Assembly (NCBI GenBank): GCA_030527545.1 | Contig: JAUNAP010000004.1 | Location: 62,001-126,000 of the forward strand | DNA from: Actinomycetaceae bacterium | Lineage (GTDB): Bacteria; Actinomycetota; Actinomycetes; Actinomycetales; Actinomycetaceae | Direction: 5' to 3' | DNA length: 64,000 nucleotides | Part shown: piece after piece, positions 28,831 to 38,029 of the stretch | Layout: each line of letters opens with the position of its first letter | Position numbering within the stretch: position 1 is the stretch's first letter | Made by a program: the position numbers and the translations under genes | The notes under the pieces: generated by a model | Database searches by the model: none | The model's input: the letters and a program-made list of their open reading frames with translations, nothing else | What the model was told of the DNA's origin: nothing

Positions 28831-30570
28831 GTGAAGCCGCTCGATCCCCGTCTTGCTCGCTACGCCAAGGCGGCACGCCGCTGGATCATTCTCACCGCGT
28901 GCCTGGGGCTGGCCCAAGCGGCGGCTATCATCGGACAGTCTTTTGCGATTTCCGGGGCTATTTCGCCCGTCATCACACGCCAGGCCGGGTTGAGCGCCGT
29001 TGCTCCCGCCCTGGTCGCGCTCGCAGCCATCGGCTGCCTACGCTGTCTCCTCACATACACGAGAGCCCGCCTCGCTCACCGATCGGCACGCAACGCCATC
29101 GCCGAGTTACGTCAACAGGTCGTCGATCACGCCCGTAGCCTGGGGCCCCGCTGGATCGGTGTTAAGGGCGCCGACACGGCGACGCTCGCCACCCGCGGTC
29201 TCGACGACCTCGAGCCTTATTTCGTCGACTACCTGCCCCAGCTCATGTTGGCGGCCACGGTCACTCCCCTGAGCCTCGCAGTTATTCTCTTCCTCGACTG
29301 GATCTCCGCGCTCGTCGCTATCATCACGATCCCTCTCATCCCAGTTTTTATGATCCTCATTGGTCGGCTCACGCAAGCCTTCGCCGACCGTCGACTCGCG
29401 ACCATGCAGCGACAGGGCCGTCAACTTCTCGATCTCATCGCGGGGCTTCCGACCCTGTCCGCGCTCGGCCGCACAAAGGGGCCCGAACGAGAGATCACCA
29501 GGGTCGGGCGCCACTTCGTCGACGCAACCATGTCCACCCTGCGCGTCGCCTTCCTCTCAGGCGCGGTCTTAGAATTCATCTCCGTCCTCTCGGTAGCCCT
29601 CGTCGCCGTCGAGGTCGGGATGCGGCTCGTCTATGGGCACATCGACCTTTTTACCGGACTGGTCATCATCATGCTCGCCCCCGACGTCTACGCGCCCATT
29701 CGCGAGGTCGGCAAGCACTTTCACGCCTCCTCCAACGGTGTCGCCGCCGCGAACGCAGCCTTCGAGATCTTGGAGACGCCACGCCCGCCCAGCGGCAATG
29801 TCCCCGTCCCCGGTACTCGCCTGCCACTTGTTCTCGACGAGGTCTCGGTACCCGCACGCGGCACGTGGGCCCCCTTTTCGCTGAGCGGGCGTATCGAACC
29901 CGGACGACTCACTGTTCTCGCCGGACCTTCTGGGGCCGGAAAGACGACGATCCTCAACGTCATCATGCGTCGCCTCCAGCCTTCCCACGGACGGGTCCTT
30001 CTGGGCGAGACAAACATCGACACGCTCGACGAGCGCCAATGGTGGTCCCAGCTGTCGTGGCTTCCCCAGCGCCCCGTCATCCTCCCCGGCACCCTCCGCC
30101 AGGCCATCGGCGTCGATGCGCCACAGGACAAGCTCGAGCACGCGGCGAAGACCGCTGGATTCCTCGAGGTCGTTCGTCAAGCCCCCGACGGCTGGGAGAC
30201 GACCATCGGTAGCGGCGGTATCGGGCTGTCGGTCGGTCAGCGTCAGCGTCTCGCGCTGACAAGGCTTCTCCTAGAAGAAGCTCCCTACGTGTTCCTTGAC
30301 GAGCCGACGGCCCACCTCGACCACGATCTCGAGCGACACGTCCTCGACACGATCGAAGCCCTCAAGAGACAAGGACGCACAATCGTGGCCATTGCCCACC
30401 GTCCGTCCCTCATTGCGGCGGCAGACGCGGTTCTCACCGTGGAGTCGCGGCCGATGGACGCCAACGAACGGCAGCAATGGGCCAACAGCAACGACGTCCC
30501 CGCAGCTACGCCGGCACCGAGCGAACCCGGCCTCCTGGACCTCCTGGACGACGAGGTGACCTACCCATGA
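28831..30570 (+). CDS. cydD: Thiol-reductant ABC exporter subunit CydD
   Basis: 579-residue half-transporter with an N-terminal membrane domain (about six helices) and a C-terminal ATPase. Walker A is GPSGAGKTT, the signature is LSVGQRQ, and Walker B is YVFLDEPTAHLD. CydDC exports cysteine/glutathione-type reductants and is needed to assemble cytochrome bd. GTG 28831 is preferred because GAAGGAG lies 7 nt upstream; the ATG at 28825 is only 1-2 nt from that site. It overlaps cydC by 4 nt. Confidence 0.94.
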   Translation: MKPLDPRLARYAKAARRWIILTACLGLAQAAAIIGQSFAISGAISPVITRQAGLSAVAPALVALAAIGCLRCLLTYTRARLAHRSARNAIAELRQQVVDHARSLGPRWIGVKGADTATLATRGLDDLEPYFVDYLPQLMLAATVTPLSLAVILFLDWISALVAIITIPLIPVFMILIGRLTQAFADRRLATMQRQGRQLLDLIAGLPTLSALGRTKGPEREITRVGRHFVDATMSTLRVAFLSGAVLEFISVLSVALVAVEVGMRLVYGHIDLFTGLVIIMLAPDVYAPIREVGKHFHASSNGVAAANAAFEILETPRPPSGNVPVPGTRLPLVLDEVSVPARGTWAPFSLSGRIEPGRLTVLAGPSGAGKTTILNVIMRRLQPSHGRVLLGETNIDTLDERQWWSQLSWLPQRPVILPGTLRQAIGVDAPQDKLEHAAKTAGFLEVVRQAPDGWETTIGSGGIGLSVGQRQRLALTRLLLEEAPYVFLDEPTAHLDHDLERHVLDTIEALKRQGRTIVAIAHRPSLIAAADAVLTVESRPMDANERQQWANSNDVPAATPAPSEPGLLDLLDDEVTYP

Positions 30571-32333
30571 CACGCCCATCGACCCTCGGCTCCCACCCGC
30601 TACGCCAGCTCCTGCCCTACCTCGGGGTGAACTGGGGCAGATTCGCTCTCGCACTCGTCCTCGGCGTGGCAGGGCTTGGTGCCTCCGTTGCTCTAGGAGC
30701 CACGTCGGCGTGGCTTATCGCCCGCGCCTCGCAAATGCCGCCGATCCTCTACCTCAACACCGCAGTCGTCGCCGTGCGCTTCTTCGGTATCTCCAAGGCT
30801 CTTTTCCGATACATGGAGCGGCTGGCCTCGCATCGTGTCGCCCTCGACGGCATGGCAATCCTGCGTACCCGACTCTATGAGAGCCTGGCACGCACTTCCC
30901 CGGCCCACCTGTGGCAGCTTCACCGAGGCGACCTGCTCGCCAGGGTCGGTGGAGACGTCGACGCCGTAGGGGACGTCGTCGTCAAGGCCTACCTGCCCTT
31001 TGGCCTCGCCGTCCTCGTAGGGACCCTCACCAGTGCCGGCATCGCGCTGCTCGATCCGGTCTGCGGCCTCGCCCTCGCGCTCGCACTCGCCGGCGCAGGT
31101 ATCCTCGGCCCCCTCCTCACCATACGTTCGGCACGTTTGGCCGAACTCGCCGATCAGCGCGCGAGGACCCGGATATCCGACGGGGTCATGCGCGTGATGG
31201 ATTCCGCCTGCGAATTGACTATCCTCGGACGCGACAGGGAGGCCCTCGACGACATCCGCCTCGCCGACGCCGAACTCACCGCCGCCCGAGATGCCGCCGC
31301 CCGCCCCGCAGCCTGGGCCCAAACGATCGAAGTCGCCTGCCTTGTCGGCGCCTGCGTGGCAACCACGTGGATCGGCATTAATGCCGTCCACGCCGGCACC
31401 CTCAGCGAGGTTGCACTCGCCGTCGTCGCCCTCACTCCGCTCGCTGCCTTCGAGGCCGTAGCCGGGCTCGGGTCCGCATCGGTGCAACTCGTTCGCTCCT
31501 CCGGCGCGGCCCGTCGCCTCCTCGACCTCATGGACGAAACTCCTGCCCCTGCCCTCGCCGAGGAAACGCCCGCAACCTCCGATCTCGAGGCGCGTGGAGC
31601 CACGATAGGCTGGCCCGACGGTCCGCCGCTGCTCACCGACCTATCGATGAAGGTCGCGCCGGGCCGCGCGCTCGCCATCGTCGGTCCCTCCGGAATCGGT
31701 AAAACGACCCTGCTGACAACGCTTGCCGGGATCATTCCTCCCCTGAACGGACATGTCCTCCTCGGCGGTGTAGCCCCCACCTGTCTCACTCGAGAAACAG
31801 CAGCCAGCCTCGTCTCGCTCACGACCGAAGACGCCCATATCTTCCACACGAGCGTGCTCGAAAACATTCGCGTCGCGCGAGGCGACCTCTCCCACGAAGA
31901 CGCGCACAGGCTCCTCGAAGATGCCGGACTCGGCGATTGGGTTGATCAAGCCCCCGACGGGCTCGACACCATCATCGGTTCCTCGGCCTCAACGCTGTCT
32001 GGCGGGGAGCGACGCCGACTCCTCCTCGCCCGCGCTCTCGCCTCACGTGCACCGATCCTCCTTGTTGACGAGCCGGGAGAACACCTCGACCCGGACCTCG
32101 CTGACGCGCTTATCCGTGACATCCTCTCCCTCGCCCACGGCCCCCGCCCACGTGGGATTCTCATCGTCACCCATCGAATAACGCCACTCGATGCGGCAGA
32201 CGAAGTGATCGTCATCGAACGAGACCACTCGGGGCAAGCCCGCATCACAGCACGTGGGAACCACGACGAACTCGCTGCCACCCTAGAGTCCTACCGCACG
32301 TCGCTCGCCGAGGAGGCTACCCGTGTCGATTAG
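30567..32333 (+). CDS. cydC: Thiol-reductant ABC exporter subunit CydC
   Basis: 588-residue partner of CydD with the same layout: membrane domain, then ATPase with Walker A GPSGIGKTT and signature LSGGERRRLLLARAL. Walker B reads LLVDEPGEHLD, so the usual Thr-Ala after DEP is Gly-Glu. The ATG overlaps the cydD stop (ATGA). The open frame extends upstream into cydD in another frame and is not used. Its 3' end overlaps the start of the histidine kinase gene by 11 nt. Confidence 0.94.
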   Translation: MTRPSTLGSHPLRQLLPYLGVNWGRFALALVLGVAGLGASVALGATSAWLIARASQMPPILYLNTAVVAVRFFGISKALFRYMERLASHRVALDGMAILRTRLYESLARTSPAHLWQLHRGDLLARVGGDVDAVGDVVVKAYLPFGLAVLVGTLTSAGIALLDPVCGLALALALAGAGILGPLLTIRSARLAELADQRARTRISDGVMRVMDSACELTILGRDREALDDIRLADAELTAARDAAARPAAWAQTIEVACLVGACVATTWIGINAVHAGTLSEVALAVVALTPLAAFEAVAGLGSASVQLVRSSGAARRLLDLMDETPAPALAEETPATSDLEARGATIGWPDGPPLLTDLSMKVAPGRALAIVGPSGIGKTTLLTTLAGIIPPLNGHVLLGGVAPTCLTRETAASLVSLTTEDAHIFHTSVLENIRVARGDLSHEDAHRLLEDAGLGDWVDQAPDGLDTIIGSSASTLSGGERRRLLLARALASRAPILLVDEPGEHLDPDLADALIRDILSLAHGPRPRGILIVTHRITPLDAADEVIVIERDHSGQARITARGNHDELAATLESYRTSLAEEATRVD

Positions 32334-33984
32334 CACGACTCCCCACATCAACTCCCTGCTCTCCCTCATCGGCACGCTCGACCTAGACGAGGTGCTCCAA
32401 CGATTCGTCGACGAGGCATGCCAAACCACCGGAGCCCCCTACGGCGCCCTGTCCGTGCTCGATAACCGGGGTGAAACCTCCGCCTTTTACTACCACGGCA
32501 TGAGCGAGACCCATGCCGAGGCCATCGGTCACCCACCCGTGGGCCGCGGCATCATTGGACGCATCCCGATCGATGACGGCATCATCATTAACGATCTCGC
32601 CTCCTCGCCCTATTTCACGGGCTTTCCCCCACGCCATGCCCGCATGTCGACATTCCTCGGTGTCCCCGTGCGCGTCCATGAACAGGTCTACGGACGTCTC
32701 TACCTGTGCGACAAACCGGGAGGCTTCACCCCCCGCGATCTCCAAGAGCTCCAATTCCTCGCCGCCGTCGCCGCCGTGGCGGTCGAAAACTCTCGCCTCT
32801 ACCTCCAAGCACGCGACGCCGAACGATGGACGCGCGTATCCCAGCAGGTGACCACGACGCTATTGGAAGGCGCCGAGGAAGAGGACGCGCTCCTCCTCAT
32901 CACCCAGCTCATACGCTCAGTCGCCGAGGCGGATACCGCCCTCATGATTTTGCCCAGCGTCGGGGAATCCTGGGCGTGCGAATTCGCCGACGGAGCCCTC
33001 ACCGACGGCCTCGTGGGCACCGTTTTCCCGCCCAACGGCCGCGCGATGACGGTGCTGCGTGAAGGCCAGGGGCTCCTCGTCGATTCCATGCAGCGAGCCC
33101 AAACGATGCGCGTGTCAGCACTGGCACAATTCGGCCCTGCCCTTTATGCGCCCCTCATCGCACGCGGCACACCCTTCGGGGTCCTGCTCCTCCTGCGTCT
33201 GCCGGGCTGCGAGGAATTCACCCGAGAGTCCCTCGCGCTCGCCGAATCCGTTGCTTCGCAGGCGGCGCTTGCTCTCGAACTCGCCTCAGCACGCCATGCC
33301 CAAGACATGGCAACGCTTCTCGACGAACGAACCCGTATCGGGGAGGACCTCCACGACCTCGCTATCCAGCAGCTCTTCGCTACCGGCATGGCGCTATCTC
33401 GGATCCGTGACCGTCTTCTCGCCGGCGACGACGTGACCGCCGAAGAACAAACCCAAGCCCTCGAGGGGGCCCTCGCCAGCGTCGACGACTCCGTCAAACA
33501 AATCCGGTCGATCGTCCACAAGCTGCGCGACCCCGACCCGACCGTCGTCCTCGTCGAGCGGCTAAGGCGCGAAACCTCCCTCGCTCGCCACGCGCTCGGC
33601 TTCGCCCCCTCGCTTGTACTCGAGCTCGACGGCACCCCTCTCCTCGACGACGAGACCGACGCCGAGGCCGCCGACGTCTTCGACGGGCTCGTAGGGGCCG
33701 ACCGAGCCGACGACGTCGTCGCCGTCGTACGTGAAGCCCTGTCGAACGCGGCCCGCCACGCCCACGCCTCGTCCGTCCTAGTACGTGTCAGCGTGAGCAG
33801 CGGTCCCGGCGGAAATGTCCGCGTGAGCGTGAGCGACGACGGGGCGGGCCTGGACCCGAGCCAGACACGCCGGTCGGGCCTCGATAACCTCGCCTCACGC
33901 GCGCGTCGCCACCGAGGCTCCCTCTCGATTGGACGCTCGGACGAGTCGGGGCTCGAGCTGACGTGGTGCGTGCCCCTCTCTTGA
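32323..33984 (+). CDS. Double-GAF sensor histidine kinase (DevS/DosS-like architecture)
   Basis: 553 residues: GAF domain 1 (about 15-155, with FLGVPVRVHEQVYGRLYL), GAF domain 2 (about 175-325), a HisKA_3 dimerisation segment with the phosphoacceptor in GEDLHDLAIQQL (His near 344), and a C-terminal HATPase (EALSNAARHAHAS, DDGAGLD). There are no membrane segments. GAGGAGGCTACCC precedes GTG 32323, which overlaps cydC by 11 nt, so the kinase is coupled to the cyd operon. In DevS-type kinases the first GAF binds heme and senses oxygen, NO or redox; heme ligation cannot be confirmed here. Its likely partner, a LuxR-type response regulator, ends 1 nt away on the opposite strand. Confidence 0.9.
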   Translation: MSISTTPHINSLLSLIGTLDLDEVLQRFVDEACQTTGAPYGALSVLDNRGETSAFYYHGMSETHAEAIGHPPVGRGIIGRIPIDDGIIINDLASSPYFTGFPPRHARMSTFLGVPVRVHEQVYGRLYLCDKPGGFTPRDLQELQFLAAVAAVAVENSRLYLQARDAERWTRVSQQVTTTLLEGAEEEDALLLITQLIRSVAEADTALMILPSVGESWACEFADGALTDGLVGTVFPPNGRAMTVLREGQGLLVDSMQRAQTMRVSALAQFGPALYAPLIARGTPFGVLLLLRLPGCEEFTRESLALAESVASQAALALELASARHAQDMATLLDERTRIGEDLHDLAIQQLFATGMALSRIRDRLLAGDDVTAEEQTQALEGALASVDDSVKQIRSIVHKLRDPDPTVVLVERLRRETSLARHALGFAPSLVLELDGTPLLDDETDAEAADVFDGLVGADRADDVVAVVREALSNAARHAHASSVLVRVSVSSGPGGNVRVSVSDDGAGLDPSQTRRSGLDNLASRARRHRGSLSIGRSDESGLELTWCVPLS

Positions 33985-33985
33985 C

Positions 33986-34657
33986 CTACTTCTTCTCGTT
34001 CGTCCTCCAGGCGACCGAGCGCTGACCCGCCACCCATGCAGCAACCTGCGTGCGACGCTGAAGCCCCATCTTCGACAGCAAAGACGTGATGTGATTCTTC
34101 ACGGTCTTCTCAGCGACACCCAGGCGCTCACCAATCTCGCGATTGGACAGTCCATCGCCAATGAGCCCGAGTACGCGCCGCTCGGAGGGGGTCAGATCTG
34201 CGGTCGGATCCTCATGGTCGGCCCTCCGCCGCGTAATTGTGCGTTCGTCGAGAAGCACCCGACCATCGGCGACAGCCTTGATGATGTCGGTGATCTCGGC
34301 TCCGCGAACCGTCTTCAGCACGAAGGCCCGCGCGCCCGCTGCCAGAGCCTCCGACAGCGCTCCGTCGTCGTCAAAAGAGGTCAGCACGATCGGGCGGGCC
34401 TTGGGTACATCCGCATGGAGTTTGTGCATGACCTCGATGCCCGTCCCATCGGGAAGTTGAAGGTCGACAAGGACGACGTCGGGGTGGACAAGGCTCGCCC
34501 GCCTGAGTGCATCGGCGACGGAGCCAGCCTCGGCGACGACCTCGAGCCCGTCGGTGCGGTCGACGATCTCGGCGATGCCGCGCCGGACGATCTCGTGATC
34601 GTCAATGATCATGACGCGCACGGGAGGTTCGATTTTCGTATCAAGCGTCGTAGTCAC
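33986..34657 (-). CDS. NarL/DevR-type response regulator
   Basis: 223 residues with a receiver domain (acidic IIDDH near residue 18, phosphoacceptor Asp near 65 in LVDLQLPDG, Lys near 111 in FVLKTVRG) and a C-terminal LuxR helix-turn-helix (LTPSERRVLGLIGDGLSNREIGERLGVAEKTVKNH). It is tail-to-tail with the kinase gene with 1 nt between stops and is the likely cognate partner. GTG 34657 is chosen as the first start after the mutM stop; the longer frame runs into mutM. It should be an activator or repressor of cyd and related genes, which is inference. Confidence 0.88.
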   Translation of the reverse strand: MTTTLDTKIEPPVRVMIIDDHEIVRRGIAEIVDRTDGLEVVAEAGSVADALRRASLVHPDVVLVDLQLPDGTGIEVMHKLHADVPKARPIVLTSFDDDGALSEALAAGARAFVLKTVRGAEITDIIKAVADGRVLLDERTITRRRADHEDPTADLTPSERRVLGLIGDGLSNREIGERLGVAEKTVKNHITSLLSKMGLQRRTQVAAWVAGQRSVAWRTNEKK

Positions 34658-34683
34658 GTCCCCATCGTAGCCGCATGCGGGCC

Positions 34684-35550
34684 TCAGCGGGGCCGACGCT
34701 GGCATCGCGCGCACAGATGCGTCGAACGTCCCTGGATGACGATACGGCGAATCGGCGAAGCACACCGCACGCACGGCTCACCCTCGCGGCCGTAGCAGGC
34801 CAACGAGCGCTGGAAATAGCCGGGGTGCCCATCGACGTCGACGTAGAGCGAGTCGAAGGACGTGCCCCCTGCAGCAAGCGCACTGCTCATAACGTCCCTC
34901 GCGCACGCCAGGATCCGGTTGAGCGTGCGCGTGCTCAGTTCACGCGCGAGAGTCAACGGGTGAACGCGAGCAAAAAAGAGTGTTTCATCGGCATAAATGT
35001 TGCCCAAACCGGAAGCGAGATGCTGGTCGAGCAGAACCGCCTTGATGGGGCGCCGAGACGCCGCGAGCGCGCGCTTCCACTCCTGCCTCGCCAAATGGGG
35101 GTCGAGATAATCTCGGCCGATGTGTGCCACGAGGTGGGGCACGCGCGCTTCGAGTTCGCCTACCCCGCCCGGTTTGCCATCGAGTGTCGCCTCGTAGGGC
35201 GAGACCGATAGTCGGCCAAACATTCGCTGATCGACGTAATCGAGGACTCCTCCGTCGCTCATGGCCAGGCGGACCCGGCAGTGACGCGGCGGGCGACGCG
35301 GCGTCCCGACGAGGACCTGCCCCGACATGCCCAGATGGATGACGGCAGCCTGCTCGCCCATGCCGAGCCATAAGAATTTGCCGCGCCTGGCAACGGTAGT
35401 GATGCGACAGCCGACGATGGCTTCTCGCCAGCGCTGCGGCGCACCCACCACTACGCGTTCGTCGAAAACTGTCACGTCCTTTATCGTTCGCCCGCGCGCG
35501 TGAACGTCCAGGCCGCGGCGGACAACCTCAACTTCGGGAAGCTCGGGCAT
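34684..35550 (-). CDS. mutM: Formamidopyrimidine-DNA glycosylase
   Basis: Base-excision repair enzyme that removes 8-oxoguanine. The 288 residues start MPELPEVEVVRRGL, where Pro2 and Glu3 are catalytic after Met removal. The H2TH region and a C-terminal zinc finger (CVRCASPIRR to HLCARCQ, four Cys) are intact. The start overlaps the rnc stop as TAATG. A longer frame upstream would lie within rnc and lose the essential N-terminal Pro. Conserved order rnc-mutM. Confidence 0.96.
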   Translation of the reverse strand: MPELPEVEVVRRGLDVHARGRTIKDVTVFDERVVVGAPQRWREAIVGCRITTVARRGKFLWLGMGEQAAVIHLGMSGQVLVGTPRRPPRHCRVRLAMSDGGVLDYVDQRMFGRLSVSPYEATLDGKPGGVGELEARVPHLVAHIGRDYLDPHLARQEWKRALAASRRPIKAVLLDQHLASGLGNIYADETLFFARVHPLTLARELSTRTLNRILACARDVMSSALAAGGTSFDSLYVDVDGHPGYFQRSLACYGREGEPCVRCASPIRRIVIQGRSTHLCARCQRRPR

Positions 35551-36305
35551 TAGTTCGTGTGATGAAAATCCCCGAAACCGCGGGCGCCCTCGACGTCGTA
35601 GTGGGCAGCGATCGCGTCTAGGCCGCAACGGGCCGCGATATGTTCGGCGACTTTCTTCGCCGGGCCGCTGCCTTCGCCCCACACTTTCCCATCGACGAGG
35701 AGACGCGAGTGAAAGGTCCGATTGTGGTCGGGACCCGTGCCGGTCGTCTCGTACAAGATGTCACCGAGCCCTAGGTAGAGCACGAGTTCTTGGACGCGGG
35801 TCTTCCAATCCATGGAGGCACCGCGTTCGACAACCGCGTCGAGCAGTTCCGCCAGCTGGGTCTCCACGACCCGGCGGGTGACCTCCATGCCGTGCGTGAG
35901 GTAGGTGGCGCCGATAAGCGCCTCCACCGTGTCGGACAGGATCGAATCCTTGTCCCGGCCGCCAGTCTTGAGCTCGCCCTTGCCCAGGAGCAGGTAGTCA
36001 CCCAGTCTCAGTGTGCGCGCCACCTGTGCGAGCGGACGCTGCGAGACCGTGGCCGCGCGCATCTTGGCAAGATGTCCCTCGGGATGGTCCGGATAGGTGC
36101 GGTAGAGCCGCTCGGTGACGATGAGCTGCAGCACCGCATCACCGAGAAACTCCAACCGCTCGTTCGTCGGCAAGTGCCCGTGCTCATTGGCAAAGGAACG
36201 GTGAGTGAGGGCGAGAACGACCATCTCGTCGTCGAGCTGAGCCCCCCATGCGGCCAAGAGAGCGGAAGGCTCGAGAGCTTTTGCCGCCTGCGTAAGCGCA
36301 TTCAC
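35550..36305 (-). CDS. rnc: Ribonuclease III
   Basis: Double-strand-specific endoribonuclease for rRNA processing, 251 residues. The signature NERLEFLGDAVLQLI carries Mg-binding Glu and Asp, and the second catalytic pair is in DTVEALIGATYL. A C-terminal dsRNA-binding domain follows (WKTRVQELV to KKVAEHIAA). The ATG directly abuts the DUF177 stop (TGAATG). No rpmF lies between, unlike the common bacterial order. Confidence 0.96.
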   Translation of the reverse strand: MNALTQAAKALEPSALLAAWGAQLDDEMVVLALTHRSFANEHGHLPTNERLEFLGDAVLQLIVTERLYRTYPDHPEGHLAKMRAATVSQRPLAQVARTLRLGDYLLLGKGELKTGGRDKDSILSDTVEALIGATYLTHGMEVTRRVVETQLAELLDAVVERGASMDWKTRVQELVLYLGLGDILYETTGTGPDHNRTFHSRLLVDGKVWGEGSGPAKKVAEHIAARCGLDAIAAHYDVEGARGFGDFHHTN

Positions 36306-36848
36306 TTACTCGGTCTCCTTGTCAAATAGTCCCGCGAGCGCCGACCATCTCTCGTCGATCCGTTCGTGGTGGTGGCCGGCTTCGGCCTCGGCCAGACGCA
36401 CGCCGCACTCGGGGCACAAGCCTGGGCAAGCGGGCTCGCAGAGGGGCTGGAACGGGAGTTTGGGAACGATCGCGTCGATGAGAAGAGGCTCGATATTGAG
36501 TGTGTCGGACTCGATAACAAAGGCATCTTCGGCTTCTTCGTCGCCCTCGCGTACAAGCGCGTCACGTGTCTCGGGCAAATAGAAAAGCTCGGTGTGGTCG
36601 ACGTCGAGACTACGGGTGATGTCGGTGAGGCAGCGCACGCACACACCGGTGGCGTTGACGTGCGCGGCAACAGTCACGAGGATTCCCGTATCAACGACGA
36701 GGGCGGTGACGTCAACGCCGATGGGCTCGGAGGAGTCGACGCTGAGGGTGGGGGTACCGACACTCTCGTTCGGGCACCACGACACCGTCTCGTGTTTGCA
36801 TGCGCCCTCCCGCTGAGGCAGGTCGGTCAAAGACAGATTCACGCTCAC
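36306..36848 (-). CDS. DUF177 / YceD-family protein
   Basis: 180 residues. The YceD family is implicated in 23S rRNA accumulation and is usually followed by rpmF (L32). Diagnostic features are the middle VCVRCLTDITRSL strand with CxxC and the C-terminal PACPGLCPECGVRL cluster, four Cys in all, suggesting a metal site. The start follows the SepIVA-like gene by 3 nt. Here rnc follows immediately and L32 is not encoded in the gap. Confidence 0.88.
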   Translation of the reverse strand: MSVNLSLTDLPQREGACKHETVSWCPNESVGTPTLSVDSSEPIGVDVTALVVDTGILVTVAAHVNATGVCVRCLTDITRSLDVDHTELFYLPETRDALVREGDEEAEDAFVIESDTLNIEPLLIDAIVPKLPFQPLCEPACPGLCPECGVRLAEAEAGHHHERIDERWSALAGLFDKETE

Positions 36849-36851
36849 GTC

Positions 36852-37538
36852 TTAGCGCCTTCCCACCTGCTCGCGCCCACCGCGCGCCTGCTTGGCGATC
36901 GCCAGCGCTTCCTCTTCCAGGTGTCGCAGCTGGTTCGACACGTAGGTGTCGGCTTCTTCAGCGAGGGAACGCGCCTTCTCGCGTGTCTTCGCCAGGTGCT
37001 CCTCACCGCGCTGGACCGCTTCGCGGTAGATCGTTTCCTTACTCACGGCTTCCTCGGCGCGCGCGTGCGCCTCAGCCAGGAGCGTCTTTTCCGCTGCCCG
37101 AGCCTTATCGAGAATATCGCGGCCAGCGGCCTTAGCTTTTTCGATAATCTGCCTAGCTTGCGATTCGGCCTGCTCACGTGACTGTTCGGCGTGGCGATCG
37201 GCCTCCTCGCGGGTGTTTCGCGCGTAGACGTCGGCCTCTTCACGAGTGGAGGACGCATAGGAGCTGGCCTCGCTCATCGTCTGGCTGGCTTCGGCGTCGG
37301 CCCGGTCGAGCACGGCCGAAGCGTCTCCGACGATTCGATCGGCACGCACGACATCGGCAGGGAGGGATTCACGTGCGGTAGCGATCAGTTCAAGTATTTC
37401 GGCCCTGTTGACGAGAACGGAGGCCGACAGCGGCACCTGCCGTGAACCTTCAACGATCTGACCGAGGCGGTCGAGCACCTCGATGACGTCGGAGGGCGCG
37501 TACAGCGGTTCGTCAGTGGTGTGGTCAGCGTCTGTCAT
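36852..37538 (-). CDS. DivIVA-domain coiled-coil protein (SepIVA-like)
   Basis: 228 residues. A short DivIVA-like N-terminus (DVIEVLDRLGQIVEGSRQVP) is followed by a continuous coiled coil from about residue 60 to 215, rich in Ala, Glu, Arg and repeated STREEADVYARN-type heptads; it is often misannotated as ATP synthase subunit b. Its place beside coaD, DUF177, rnc and mutM matches SepIVA of mycobacteria, a septation and envelope-growth factor. No membrane helix. The start overlaps the coaD stop by 4 nt. Assignment is by context and architecture. Confidence 0.78.
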   Translation of the reverse strand: MTDADHTTDEPLYAPSDVIEVLDRLGQIVEGSRQVPLSASVLVNRAEILELIATARESLPADVVRADRIVGDASAVLDRADAEASQTMSEASSYASSTREEADVYARNTREEADRHAEQSREQAESQARQIIEKAKAAGRDILDKARAAEKTLLAEAHARAEEAVSKETIYREAVQRGEEHLAKTREKARSLAEEADTYVSNQLRHLEEEALAIAKQARGGREQVGRR

Positions 37539-38020
37539 GACTGTTCTCCTTGGCAGCAGTCGGCGAGGGCTCGGGCAACGGGATCTGGCACGTAAGGCGA
37601 GACATCGGCTCCCAGACGCGCCAACTCTTTGACGAGGCTCGAGGAGACGGCTCGTAAGTGCGGTGGGGCAGGCAAGAGGATCGTCTCAATGTGGGCGATG
37701 TCGCGGTTAATGTCGGCCTGCGCGATTTCATAGGAAACATCGGTGGCATCGCGAACGCCTTTGACAAGCGCGTGAGCCCCTAGATCGCGGGCGCGAGCAG
37801 CGACGAGGCCCGTCACGATCTCGACGTCGACGCCATCGAGGTGCGACAGGCTCGCGCGCATGAGCTCGCAACGCGACCGGGCGTCGAAAAGCGGATGCTT
37901 TGCCGCGTTGTTTGCGACGAACACGACGACGCGCTCGCCCATCGCCCGTGCCGCTTCGACAAGGGCAACGTGACCGAGCGTAGGGGGGTCGAACGTGCCG
38001 ACAACAACGAACAAAGCCAT
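37535..38020 (-). CDS. coaD: Phosphopantetheine adenylyltransferase
   Basis: Transfers AMP from ATP to 4'-phosphopantetheine in CoA synthesis. The 161 residues have the nucleotidyltransferase motif GTFDPPTLGH at residues 8-17, LVKGVRDATDVSYE near 90, and the VSSSLVKELA motif near the end. It follows rsmD by 9 nt, the usual order. The family motif is usually GSFDP; the Ser-to-Thr change is conservative. Confidence 0.95.
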   Translation of the reverse strand: MALFVVVGTFDPPTLGHVALVEAARAMGERVVVFVANNAAKHPLFDARSRCELMRASLSHLDGVDVEIVTGLVAARARDLGAHALVKGVRDATDVSYEIAQADINRDIAHIETILLPAPPHLRAVSSSLVKELARLGADVSPYVPDPVARALADCCQGEQS

Positions 38021-38029
38021 ACGTCAACC

